This document shows, in pieces, positions 16,969 to 27,191 of a DNA stretch of 64,000 nucleotides (its first letter is position 1; each line of letters opens with the position of its first letter). The translations under genes and the position numbers were made by a program. The DNA lies in NCBI GenBank assembly GCA_031367195.1, contig JANLPL010000250.1, positions 12,831-76,830 of the forward strand, given 5' to 3'. Source of the DNA: Roseiarcus sp031367195. Its GTDB lineage: Bacteria > Pseudomonadota > Alphaproteobacteria > Rhizobiales > Beijerinckiaceae. Below the pieces are notes generated by a model that saw nothing but the letters and a program-made list of their open reading frames with translations, did no database searches and was not told the DNA's origin.

Positions 16969-17925
16969 ATGAATTTCGCGCTCGTTTTCGCATTGCTGTT
17001 CGCATTGGCCATTGGCGGCCTGGCGATGGTTTTTGTCAGTGGCGACGATACCGCCACCAGGCGCCGCGCCGCGCTGACAAAACCCAGCCGCAAGGCGTTT
17101 GACGCGGTCAACGACCGCGCCGCCAAGAAGAAACAGATCGCCGAAAGCCTGGCCCATATCGACAGAAAGGCCAAAAACCGTCGCGTCGATTTGCAGACGC
17201 GGATCGAGCAGGCTGGCTGGACGATTCGCAAGGGGCCGTTCATCCTCATTTTCGTCGCCCTCGCCATCGTCGTCTCCGGGCTCACCCTTTTCAAGTCAGG
17301 CAACCCGATCGTCGCCGGCCTGATGGCGATCTCGATTGGCTTCGGTCTGCCCAATCTCGTGCTGTCGCGCATGAAAACGCGGCGCATCAAGAAATTCATC
17401 GACCATCTGCCATCCGCGCTCGACATCATCGTGCGCGGCGTGCGCGCCGGTCTTCCCGTCAACGATACGCTACGCATCATCGCCAACGAGGCGCAGGAGC
17501 CGGTGAAGTCCGAGTTCCGCCGCGTCGTCGAGCAGCAGTCGCTCGGCATCTCTGTTCCCGAGGCGTTGCAGAAAATGGCGCGCCGCGTGCCGGCCACGGA
17601 GACCAATTTCTTCGCCATCGTGATCGAGATTCAGTCCAAGGCGGGCGGCAATCTGTCGGAGGCGGTCGGCAACCTCTCCAAGACGGTGCGCGACCGCAAG
17701 AAGATGCGCTCCAAGATCGGCGCCATGTCGATGGAGGCGTTGGCTTCCGCCGCCATCATCGGCGCGGTGCCGTTCCTGGTCACCGGCGCGCTCTATATGA
17801 CAGCGCCGGTCTATATGAGCCTGCTGTTCACCACGAGCCACGGGCGCATCATCACCATCATCGGGCTGTGCTGGATGGCGATCGGCGGCGCGATGATGAA
17901 AAAAATGATCAACTTCGACTTCTAG
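16969..17925 (+). CDS. tadB: Tad pilus inner-membrane platform protein TadB
   Basis: A 318-residue inner-membrane protein with one N-terminal membrane segment, a further membrane pair near residues 85-120, the cytoplasmic T2SSF domain (FIDHLPSALDIIVRGVRAGL) and C-terminal membrane segments. Together with TadC it forms the GspF-like platform on which CpaF acts. It begins 18 bases after cpaF and ends 12 bases before tadC. Confidence 0.93.
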   Translation: MNFALVFALLFALAIGGLAMVFVSGDDTATRRRAALTKPSRKAFDAVNDRAAKKKQIAESLAHIDRKAKNRRVDLQTRIEQAGWTIRKGPFILIFVALAIVVSGLTLFKSGNPIVAGLMAISIGFGLPNLVLSRMKTRRIKKFIDHLPSALDIIVRGVRAGLPVNDTLRIIANEAQEPVKSEFRRVVEQQSLGISVPEALQKMARRVPATETNFFAIVIEIQSKAGGNLSEAVGNLSKTVRDRKKMRSKIGAMSMEALASAAIIGAVPFLVTGALYMTAPVYMSLLFTTSHGRIITIIGLCWMAIGGAMMKKMINFDF

Positions 17926-17937
17926 GATTGCCCGGCC

Positions 17938-18918
17938 ATGATGGACCAGATTCTCGCGAAGCTCGGCGACCCCGGTTTCCTCGTCTCGTTACTGGTGTCG
18001 CTGGGCTGCGCCACCACCGTGCTGCTCGCCTTCATGCCGCTCCTGCAAAAGGACGACATGTCCCGCCGCATCAAATCGGTCTCCACCGAGCGCGAGCGCA
18101 TTCGTATGCGCGAGCGCGAGCGGCTCGCCGCCGTCAATCAGCCCAGGTTCGCCCTGCGCCACAAGACCGGCGGTCTGTCGAAGCAACTCGTCGAAGCGCT
18201 TAACCTCGACACCTGGCTCAACACCGACACGGCGAAGATGAAGCTGGCGATGGCTGGCTTTCGCGGTCAGGGCGCGGAGAACGCGTTTCTGGCTTACCGG
18301 CTGGCGGCGCCGATCCTGTTTTTCATTTTCGGCGTGGTCTATTTCTTCTTCCTCGCCCACTTGCAATGGTCCTTCCTGATGCGGGGCGGCGCATCGCTCG
18401 CCTGCGCCTATCTCGGCATCAAGGCGCCTGAATTGTTCCTCAGCAACAAGATTGCAAAACGCCAGAAACGGATGTCGCGCGCCTATCCCAACATGGTGGA
18501 TTTGCTGATCATCTGCGCCGAATCCGGTATGTCGATCGAGCACGCCGTGCGCAAGGTGGGCCAGGAGATCGGCGCTGAAAGTATCGAGATGGCCGAGGAA
18601 ATGTCATTGCTCGCGGCGGAGATGTCCTATCTCGAACACCGGCGGATCGCGCTCGAAAACTTGACTTTGCGCACCGGCATCGATGCGATCAAGCAACTGA
18701 CGACCGTGTTGATCCAGTCGGAAAAATACGGCACGCCGCTCGGCGCCGCCTTGCGCGTATTGGCGCAGGAAAGCCGCGACGCCCGGCTGACGGCGGCGGA
18801 GAAGAAAGCGGCCGCGCTGCCGCCCTCGCTGACGGTGCCGATGATCGTGTTCTTCCTGCCCGGTCTGTTCTGCGCGATTCTCACCCCCGCCATCGTCCAG
18901 ATCAACCACTGGAACTGA
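17938..18918 (+). CDS. tadC: Tad pilus inner-membrane platform protein TadC
   Basis: A 326-residue protein with the same T2SSF layout as TadB. The N-terminal membrane segment is followed by a basic, charged stretch, paired membrane helices, and the T2SSF core MVDLLIICAESGMSIEHAVRKV; the C-terminus is a membrane helix (MIVFFLPGLFCAILTPAI). It is the last Tad gene here: TadD and the minor pilin-like genes TadE/F/G, often found next, are absent, and a helicase gene follows. A hairpin without a T run lies at 18930-18953. Confidence 0.93.
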   Translation: MMDQILAKLGDPGFLVSLLVSLGCATTVLLAFMPLLQKDDMSRRIKSVSTERERIRMRERERLAAVNQPRFALRHKTGGLSKQLVEALNLDTWLNTDTAKMKLAMAGFRGQGAENAFLAYRLAAPILFFIFGVVYFFFLAHLQWSFLMRGGASLACAYLGIKAPELFLSNKIAKRQKRMSRAYPNMVDLLIICAESGMSIEHAVRKVGQEIGAESIEMAEEMSLLAAEMSYLEHRRIALENLTLRTGIDAIKQLTTVLIQSEKYGTPLGAALRVLAQESRDARLTAAEKKAAALPPSLTVPMIVFFLPGLFCAILTPAIVQINHWN

Positions 18919-18973
18919 CAGGGAATTTTCCGCCCCGGTTGCGTCTGGGGCGGGATAAGCGCATCCTGCGCGG

Positions 18974-21268
18974 ATGTCCGCCGAAAACTCCGCCCGCCTG
19001 TCGATCTCGGAGCGCGCGCGCCCCCGTGCGCCCGTGTCCTATCTCGATTCGCTGAACCCCGAGCAGCGCCGCGCTGTCGAGGCGCTCGACGGACCGGTGC
19101 TGGTGCTGGCCGGCGCCGGCGTCGGCAAAACCCGGGTTCTGACCACGCGCATCGCGCATATGCTGAGACTGGGCCGCGCGCGCGGCCAGGAGATTCTGGC
19201 CGTCACCTTCACCAACAAGGCCGCGCGCGAAATGCGCGAGCGCATCGAGGCGCTGACGGGCGTGCCCGACGGAATGCCGTGGATGGGCACGTTCCACTCC
19301 ATCGGCGCCAAGATCCTGCGCCGCCATGCCGAGCTGGTCGGCCTGAAACCCAATTTCACCATTCTCGACACCGACGACCAGTTGCGCCTGCTCAAGCAAC
19401 TCCTCAAGGCCGAGAACATCGACGAGAAACGCTGGCCGGCGCGTGCGCTTGCGGGTTGCATCGACGATTGGAAGAACCGGGGCCTAAGTCCCGCCGACAT
19501 CGGGGCGCGCGAAGCGGCGGCGTTCGCCAACGGCCTCGGGGCCAAACTCTATAAGGCCTATCAGGCGCGGCTGAAGACGCTCAACGCCGTCGATTTCGGC
19601 GATCTGTTGCTGGAGGCGCTGCGGCTGTTTCGCGACAATTCCGACGTGTTGGCGACCTATCAGGAGCGCTTCCGCTACATTCTGGTTGACGAATATCAGG
19701 ACACCAACGTCGTCCAATATCTGTGGCTGCGTCTGCTCGCGCAGAAGCGGCGCAATCTTTGCTGCGTCGGCGACGACGACCAGTCGATCTATGGCTGGCG
19801 CGGCGCCGAGGTCGAGAACATCCTCGGCTTCGAGCGCGATTTTCCCGACGCGACGGTGATCCGACTGGAGCGCAACTATCGCTCCACCGGCCACATTCTC
19901 GGCCTCGCTTCCGGCCTGATCGCGCACAACCGCAAGCGCCTCGGCAAGACCCTGTTCACCGGCGCCGAGCCTGGGCCCAAGCCGACCGTGCGCGGCGTGC
20001 AGGATTCGCGCGGGGAAGCGCGCGAGATCGGCGACGAGATCGAGGCTGAGCAGTCAAAGGGCGCCTCGCTCGCCGACATGGCGATCCTGGTGCGCGCCTC
20101 GTTCCAGATGCGCGAATTCGAGGAGCGCTTCATCGAGATCGGCGTGCCCTATCGCGTGATCGGCGGCCCGCGTTTCTACGAACGCGCCGAAATCCGCGAC
20201 GCGCTCGCCTATCTCCGCATCGTCGCCCAGCCCGACGACGATCTCGCCTTCGAGCGCATCTACAACACCCCGCGCCGGGGTCTTGGCGAGGCGACGCTGG
20301 CGATCCTGCATGGCGCCGGCCGCGCCGTGTCCGTCTCGCTGACGATGGCTGCCCGCCGCATGATCGAGACCGACGAGTTGAAGGCCAGGCCGCGCCAGAT
20401 CTTACGCGATCTCCTGGCCGATTTTGAGCGCTGGCGCGCGCGCGCCGCCGTTGTCTCGGTCGAGGAGCTCGCCCGGCTCGTCGTCGAGGAGAGCGGCCTG
20501 ATCCAGATGTGGAAGGCGGAGAAGACGCCGGATGCCGAGGGGAGGCTGGAAAACCTCAAGGAACTCGTGCGCTCGATGGCGGACTTTCCGACCCTCGACG
20601 CCTTCCTCGAACATGTCGCGCTGGTCACCGACGCCGAGCGCGACGATGCCGGCCCGCGCGTGTCGATCATGACCCTGCACGCCGCCAAGGGTCTCGAATT
20701 CGATGTCGTGTTCCTGCCCGGCTGGGAGGAGGGACTGTTTCCGCACCAGCGCGCGGTCGATGAAAGCGGGCTGGCCGGGCTCGAAGAGGAGCGTCGCCTC
20801 GCCTATGTCGGCATCACGCGCGCGCGACGCCGCATCGCGATCTATTTCGCCTCCAACCGGCGCGTGCGCGGCCTGTGGCAATCCTCGCCGCCGTCGCGCT
20901 TTCTCGACGAACTGCCGGAGGCGCATGTCGCGGTGGTGGAGCGCGCCGATCCGCCGACCTACGGCTATGCCTCGCGCTTCGACGAAGGCGTGTTTTCGGG
21001 GCGCCGCTACGACACGCCCGGCTGGAAACGCGCGCAGGAGCGCGCGCAGTCGCCGGGCTATCAGCGGCCCGCGCCGCCGCGCGTGATCGAGGGGCGCGCG
21101 CTCGCGCTGGCCACGGAGACATCCGCCTATCGCCCCGGCGAGCGCGTGTTTCACCAGAAATTCGGCCCCGGCTTGGTCTGCGGCGTCGACGGCGCCAAAT
21201 TGACGGTGGAATTCGATCACGCAGGTCGCAAAATGGTGCTCGACAGCTTTTTGTCCCGCGAGGGCTGA
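18974..21268 (+). CDS. UvrD/PcrA-type superfamily 1 DNA helicase
   Basis: A 764-residue 3'-5' DNA helicase. Motif Q and Walker A are visible (LNPEQRRAVEA; AGAGVGKTR with Lys52), Walker B is VDEYQDTN, motif III is GDDDQSIYGWRGA, motif IV is LERNYRS, and motif V/VI are TLHAAKGLEFDVVFLPG and YVGITRAR. Residue 50 is Val where most family members have Ser or Thr. The C-terminal 60 residues (GERVFHQKFGPGLVCGVDG) form the Tudor-like tail typical of PcrA/UvrD, which contacts RNA polymerase. It would serve nucleotide excision and mismatch repair. It is not functionally tied to the pilus genes upstream. Confidence 0.93.
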   Translation: MSAENSARLSISERARPRAPVSYLDSLNPEQRRAVEALDGPVLVLAGAGVGKTRVLTTRIAHMLRLGRARGQEILAVTFTNKAAREMRERIEALTGVPDGMPWMGTFHSIGAKILRRHAELVGLKPNFTILDTDDQLRLLKQLLKAENIDEKRWPARALAGCIDDWKNRGLSPADIGAREAAAFANGLGAKLYKAYQARLKTLNAVDFGDLLLEALRLFRDNSDVLATYQERFRYILVDEYQDTNVVQYLWLRLLAQKRRNLCCVGDDDQSIYGWRGAEVENILGFERDFPDATVIRLERNYRSTGHILGLASGLIAHNRKRLGKTLFTGAEPGPKPTVRGVQDSRGEAREIGDEIEAEQSKGASLADMAILVRASFQMREFEERFIEIGVPYRVIGGPRFYERAEIRDALAYLRIVAQPDDDLAFERIYNTPRRGLGEATLAILHGAGRAVSVSLTMAARRMIETDELKARPRQILRDLLADFERWRARAAVVSVEELARLVVEESGLIQMWKAEKTPDAEGRLENLKELVRSMADFPTLDAFLEHVALVTDAERDDAGPRVSIMTLHAAKGLEFDVVFLPGWEEGLFPHQRAVDESGLAGLEEERRLAYVGITRARRRIAIYFASNRRVRGLWQSSPPSRFLDELPEAHVAVVERADPPTYGYASRFDEGVFSGRRYDTPGWKRAQERAQSPGYQRPAPPRVIEGRALALATETSAYRPGERVFHQKFGPGLVCGVDGAKLTVEFDHAGRKMVLDSFLSREG

Positions 21269-21298
21269 GCGGCGCGCAGCGTAAAACAAGGGGAAAAC

Positions 21299-21958
21299 AT
21301 GGCTGTCGCGATTCACAAGCCGCCGCCTTCGGGCCTGAGCGCCAAGGCGCTGGCGCCGTGGCGAAATATCCCGGTGTCGATCGCCGTCGATCTTGCGCGC
21401 GACATCGGCCAGATCGACCCCGCGATCCGCCCGCTGCGCCCGGCGGGCCAGCAGCCGCCGCTATTCGGCCGCGCCGTCACCGCTTTGTGCGAGCCGCCCG
21501 ATTTCGGCGCCGTGCTGCACGCGCTCGACTTCGTCGGCAAGGGCGACGTTTTGGTGATCGCCGCCTATGGAATGCGCGAATTCGCGATGATTGGCGAAAT
21601 CCTGTGCGGCCATCTCCACGCCAAGGGCGCGGCGGGCGTCGTCTGCGACGGCGCCATCCGCGACGTGGCTGTAGTGGCCGGCCTGCCTGATTTCTCCGTA
21701 TTCACCCGCTGGATCACGCCGCGCGGCCCGACGGCGGCCGAGCGCGGGGCGGTGAATATTCCGGTGATCGTAGGCGGAACGCTGGTGACGCCGGGCGACC
21801 TGATTCTGGGCGACGACGACGGCCTCATCGCGCTGTCGCCGGAGAATGCGCGCGCGAGGCTAGCAGCAGCGCAGGCCAAAGTCGGCAAGGAGGCGGAGTG
21901 GATCGCCGCGCTTGCCTCGGGCAAGAGCGTCAAGGAGGTGTTTGGGCTGAAGAGCTAA
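21299..21958 (+). CDS. RraA-like / HMG aldolase family protein
   Basis: A 219-residue protein of the RraA-like fold (formerly misnamed dimethylmenaquinone methyltransferase). The family motif GVVCDGAIRD, including the Asp and Arg that bind the divalent metal and the 2-oxo acid, is at residues about 116-125, followed by FTRWITPRG. Members are either class II aldolases acting on 4-hydroxy-4-methyl-2-oxoglutarate or oxaloacetate decarboxylases, or RraA regulators of RNase E. The complete metal motif favours an enzyme. The gene starts 30 bases after the helicase and could share its transcript. Confidence 0.82.
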   Translation: MAVAIHKPPPSGLSAKALAPWRNIPVSIAVDLARDIGQIDPAIRPLRPAGQQPPLFGRAVTALCEPPDFGAVLHALDFVGKGDVLVIAAYGMREFAMIGEILCGHLHAKGAAGVVCDGAIRDVAVVAGLPDFSVFTRWITPRGPTAAERGAVNIPVIVGGTLVTPGDLILGDDDGLIALSPENARARLAAAQAKVGKEAEWIAALASGKSVKEVFGLKS

Positions 21959-22120
21959 GGGACACGCCTCGATCTCGGCTGGGCCCGCCGCCGATCAATC
22001 TATAACAACTCGGCCGAACAGATTTTCGACATGCCTGCTATTTGTGTTCTCGACTCCTAAAATCGCTTCTGCTAGCACTCAATAAGTTCTTGCATCATCT
22101 CAGCGAATTTGGGGGGGTAG

Positions 22121-22678
22121 ATGGGGAGCACCGGCACAGCTGTTGCGCGCTTGGCCTTCATGACGGAGTTGCTGCGTCCGTTGAGGGGCATCGTAGGTCC
22201 GCCGGTGCCCATCGTTCCGTTTCACAACTGGGATTACTACTACATCACGCAGAACCTGACTTGGGACCCCGACACCGCTGACAAGGAAAACTACGAATCT
22301 GTGACGGCACCCAGATATTTCGTCACCGATCTCGCCAGCATTCCCGAGCCGTTCTGGTCGGCCTTGCCGCCGACCGGGCCCTACAGCTATCCCGCGATCA
22401 TCCACGATTGGATGTATTGGACCCAGCCGCATGCGAGATCGGGCGACGACGACCGCGCCTATGCCGACGGCGTTCTGAAACTGGCGATGGCGGAGTTGAA
22501 GGTTCCGGCTCTGAAGGCGGTCGCGATCTACGAAGCCGTTCGCGCGTTCGGCGCCGGCGCCTGGGCGGGCAATGCGGATGCGCGCGGGGGGGGCGAGAAG
22601 CGGGTGTTGAAGAGAGTGCCGACCGACGCCCGGACGACCTGGGCGGAATGGAAGCAGAACCTCGATAATTTTGCCTGA
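22121..22678 (+). CDS. DUF1353-family protein, partner of the caspase-like gene
   Basis: A 185-residue soluble protein. The block FVTDLASIP with PPTGPYSYPAIIHDWMYW is the DUF1353 signature, a family known mainly from phages and prophages and without an assigned function. IIHDWMYW followed by DDDRAYADGVLKLAM contains conserved His/Asp residues that could bind a metal, but this is inference. The ATG at 22121 has a run of G just upstream; an internal ATG at residue 14 is an alternative. It stands 26 bases upstream of the caspase gene. The 160 bases before it are visibly less GC-rich than the surrounding genes, which fits an acquired segment. Confidence 0.75.
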   Translation: MGSTGTAVARLAFMTELLRPLRGIVGPPVPIVPFHNWDYYYITQNLTWDPDTADKENYESVTAPRYFVTDLASIPEPFWSALPPTGPYSYPAIIHDWMYWTQPHARSGDDDRAYADGVLKLAMAELKVPALKAVAIYEAVRAFGAGAWAGNADARGGGEKRVLKRVPTDARTTWAEWKQNLDNFA

Positions 22679-22704
22679 ATTCGTTTTCGCGGGGAGGGCC
22701 AGGG

Positions 22705-24489
22705 ATGGTCGGCTGGTTCGGGAAATCGCTGGGATCGCGGCGCAAGTTCGCATTGGTGATCGGCAACAGCGCCTATGCCGGCGACGAACGGCTGCAAAGC
22801 CCCGCACGTGACATTGAGGGGGTAAAGAAGGCGCTGGAAGCGCTGGGTTTTGGCGTCACCCATCATCCCGATCTCGATGTTGCGGGGCTGAACGATGTCA
22901 TCCGCAAGGCGGTCGATAACCTCAAGAGCGAGCGTGCGGACGTCGGTCTGTTCTATTATTCCGGCCACGGGATGCAGATCGCTGGTCGCAATTTTCTTGT
23001 GCCCGTGGGTTTCGAAACCTTGAAAGACCCGCACGAAGACGCGCTGATCGATCTTCAGAAGGTGACATACGAATTCGCGGAACATTCGGCGACGACGCTT
23101 GTCTTCCTTGACGCCTGCCGCACGAGCCCGAATTTTACGGCCAAAAGCCAAGCGATGACAACGAAGGCGATGGCGCTTCCCAATTTCGACGCCAAGGGTT
23201 TCAGCGTCGATGGCAAGCCGGTGGGGCTGGCGGGAATGCGCTCGAACAACAATTCCTACATCGCATTCGCCGCCGCGCCGGGGCAGGCCGCGCGCGAGGG
23301 CGAGCCCGGTCGGATGAGCCCTTTTACAAACGCTCTCGTCGCGCATATCCGCGCCGTCGATCTGCCGCTCGACATGATCATGAACCGCGTCAATCACGAC
23401 GTGTTCGAAACAACCAGGGGCGCGCAGTCGCCTTGGATGAATTCGTCACTTGGTCGGCCGTTCTTCTTCACACCGGGATCGTTGCTGATGCTGATGGGCA
23501 ACCTCATGGCGCTGGCCTCGCTCGGCGCAACGACGGTGATCTACACTCTCGTGCTCGTCGGCGGCGCGCAATATGCGACCGGCCTCATCGCCTTTACGCT
23601 GGCGCTGATTTCCTTGACCACGCTCCTGCTCGGCGCGCAGCGCGCCTATGGGCGGCTGCGCGGCGTGCGTCCGGACGCCGTCGTCGACATCCTTTCTCAC
23701 TTTCTCAGCAGCGCACGCCGTGGCGTGTTCGGCGGTTTCATCGGCGCCATCGGCGCGGCGTTCGCGATTGGCTGGCCATACATGCGGGCTTGGGAGGAGT
23801 CGTGCCGCAGCAAGGTCGTTTGCACGTCGCTCCCCGAAGAGTGGGAGAAGCCCAAGGACTTCGGCGCGTTGCTGGTCGAATTCGCTGTCGCCTGCTCCCT
23901 CGTAGCTATCGTGCTCGGCTTCTGCGCGCTATTCGCCGCCAAGCTCGGTTTCGCCAAAGGACGCTGGCGTTTCGACCCTCCGCAGTCGTGGACGACCTCA
24001 CTCCGTCGCGGCGCGCTCGGCGGCGCGGTCGCCGGCGTCCTAGCGGCGCCGCCGCTGACGCTCTATTTCGGCCGCTTCCTAAGGCCGATCCTATCGCCCG
24101 ATCTGCTGGCGCCGGGCGGCGTCATTGGGGCTGCGATTCTCGCTTTCGCGATCGTCAACTACGATTTCGAACAACTGACCCTGCGACGCGTCATCGCAGG
24201 CGTGCTCGGCGCTTTCGGCGGCGTGCTCGGCGGGGCGGTGCTCGGCGGCGCGGTGTTCGGCGTTCTCTACAAGCTCGGCGTCGTCGCTTACGTGACCGAC
24301 GCGATTCAATATGAGTTCTATCATTCGAAGCTGCGCATGATCCCGTGGACGTGGATCTACGGCTTTACCGCTGGAATCGTGCTCGGCTCCGTTATCGCGC
24401 TCGCCGAGGTTCTCACCGAACGGTGGTCGAGCGCAGCCGCGCGCAATGACGACGACGCAGCGCCCGCGTCAACTCCCTCGCCTGGCTAA
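22705..24489 (+). CDS. membrane-anchored caspase-like (peptidase C14) protein
   Basis: A 594-residue protein. Residues about 12-255 form a caspase/metacaspase-like protease domain beginning RKFALVIGNSAYAG, with the catalytic His88 in YYSGHGMQI and Cys138 in FLDACRTSP; both are intact. Residues about 260-580 hold roughly eight hydrophobic segments rich in Gly and Ala, so the protease is tethered to the membrane and presumably faces the cytoplasm. A GGGAGGG ribosome binding site precedes the ATG. It follows the DUF1353 gene and converges on the fumarase gene 14 bases away. Bacterial C14 proteins cleave after basic residues and often act in cell-death or defence modules, but no sensor domain is seen here. 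Confidence 0.85.
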   Translation: MVGWFGKSLGSRRKFALVIGNSAYAGDERLQSPARDIEGVKKALEALGFGVTHHPDLDVAGLNDVIRKAVDNLKSERADVGLFYYSGHGMQIAGRNFLVPVGFETLKDPHEDALIDLQKVTYEFAEHSATTLVFLDACRTSPNFTAKSQAMTTKAMALPNFDAKGFSVDGKPVGLAGMRSNNNSYIAFAAAPGQAAREGEPGRMSPFTNALVAHIRAVDLPLDMIMNRVNHDVFETTRGAQSPWMNSSLGRPFFFTPGSLLMLMGNLMALASLGATTVIYTLVLVGGAQYATGLIAFTLALISLTTLLLGAQRAYGRLRGVRPDAVVDILSHFLSSARRGVFGGFIGAIGAAFAIGWPYMRAWEESCRSKVVCTSLPEEWEKPKDFGALLVEFAVACSLVAIVLGFCALFAAKLGFAKGRWRFDPPQSWTTSLRRGALGGAVAGVLAAPPLTLYFGRFLRPILSPDLLAPGGVIGAAILAFAIVNYDFEQLTLRRVIAGVLGAFGGVLGGAVLGGAVFGVLYKLGVVAYVTDAIQYEFYHSKLRMIPWTWIYGFTAGIVLGSVIALAEVLTERWSSAAARNDDDAAPASTPSPG

Positions 24490-24503
24490 CCAAGAGCCGC
24501 CCC

Positions 24504-26106
<1,603 letters not shown>

Positions 26107-26109
26107 GGC

Positions 26110-26994
26110 TCAAGCCTTCTTGTCGTGCTGCGCCGCGATGGCGCCGGCGATGGCGAGCGTGCGTTTGGCCATTTGCGCGTGCAACAGTTCGACCATGCGC
26201 CCATCGATCTGTAGCACGCCTTTGGCCGCGTTCTCCGGCAGATCGAACGCCGCGATTACGGCCTTTGCGTGAGCGATCTCGGCCGCCGTAGGGGCAAAAG
26301 TCTCGTTGCAAATGTCGATCTGGCTGGGATGGATCAGCGTCTTGCCGTCGAAGCCGAATTCAAGTCCTTGCAGGCACTCGGCGCGGAACCCGTCGAGATC
26401 CTTGATGTCGTTATAGACGCCGTCGATCACGTCGCAACCGTGCGCCCGCGCGGCGGCGACGCAAGTCGCGAGCCAGGTCGTGAACGCCGCGCGGCCGGGC
26501 GTGAGCCGGGCGCGCGTCTCCTTGGCGAGGTCGTTAAGGCCCAGCACCAGCGCCTCCAGCCGCGAGGCGGGGTCGGCGGCGATCGAGGCGATCGAGGCCG
26601 CGTTCAGCATCGCGTTGGGCGTCTCCATCATCGCCCACAGCCGGGTCTTCTCCGGCGCCGAGCGCAACAGGCGGGCGGCGTGCATCACCGTGCCGGGGCT
26701 GTCCACCTTGGGCAGCAGCACCCCGTCCGGCGCCGCTGCGGCGGCGGCCTCAAGATCGGCCTCGCCCCAGGGCGTGTGCACGCCGTTGACGCGAATCAAC
26801 AGTTCCCGCCCGCCAAACCCACCTTCCTTCAGCGCGGCGACGATGCGCTCGCGCGCTTCCGGCTTGGCGTCGGGGGCGACGGAATCCTCGAGATCGAAGA
26901 TGATCGCGTCGGCCGGCAATTCGCGCGCTTTCGCCAACGCCTTCGGGTTCGATCCGGGCAGATACAGCGCGCTGCGGCGGGGGCGAGCGACCAT
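26110..26994 (-). CDS. CitE/HpcH-family CoA ester lyase
   Basis: A 294-residue TIM-barrel protein of the citrate lyase beta/HpcH family. It has the opening RRSALYLPGSNPKAL, the metal-ligand block IFDLEDSVAP, RVNGVHTPWG, and MMETPNAMLNA with a conserved Glu. Such enzymes cleave or hydrolyse malyl-CoA, beta-methylmalyl-CoA or citramalyl-CoA. I chose ATG 26994 because AGGAG lies eight bases before it; an upstream in-frame Met at 27021 lacks one. It is followed 3 bases later by the fumarase, so both probably act in one C4/C5-acid route. The exact substrate is not readable. Confidence 0.87.
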   Translation of the reverse strand: MVARPRRSALYLPGSNPKALAKARELPADAIIFDLEDSVAPDAKPEARERIVAALKEGGFGGRELLIRVNGVHTPWGEADLEAAAAAAPDGVLLPKVDSPGTVMHAARLLRSAPEKTRLWAMMETPNAMLNAASIASIAADPASRLEALVLGLNDLAKETRARLTPGRAAFTTWLATCVAAARAHGCDVIDGVYNDIKDLDGFRAECLQGLEFGFDGKTLIHPSQIDICNETFAPTAAEIAHAKAVIAAFDLPENAAKGVLQIDGRMVELLHAQMAKRTLAIAGAIAAQHDKKA

Positions 26995-27067
26995 GACATT
27001 CTCCTGACAATGCCACAGCATAAATTTTGCGGCGCAATATCGCTAGGGGGCGCCGCGAGGGCGTCCG

Positions 27068-27123
27068 TGCGACTTTCGCAAGGGCGGCGTCGCACTTTCG
27101 CAAGGACGACGTCGCGCCTTGCG
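27068..27123. repeat. 22-bp direct repeat pair with CGCAAGG core in a divergent promoter region
   Basis: Two copies of a 22-base element stand back to back (27068-27089 and 27090-27111). They share the 12-base core ACTTTCGCAAGG. The reverse complement of CGCAAGG (CCTTGCG) follows at 27117-27123. This lies between the leftward CitE-like gene and the rightward aldehyde dehydrogenase gene, where a regulator controlling both could bind. Confidence 0.55.
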
Positions 27124-27191
27124 CCTCCCATTCCCATTTTCGCTGCGAACAGCTAGGCCATCGGCCTGAACCGACCTGCAACGGAGTCCCA

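Noticed and set aside
18930..18953. Hairpin with 7-bp stem after tadC, considered as a terminator
   Set aside because: There is no T run on either strand. It may still be an RNA structure, but termination is not supported.
27068..27111. Direct repeats considered as a CRISPR array
   Set aside because: Only two adjacent units without spacers and no cas genes in the window.
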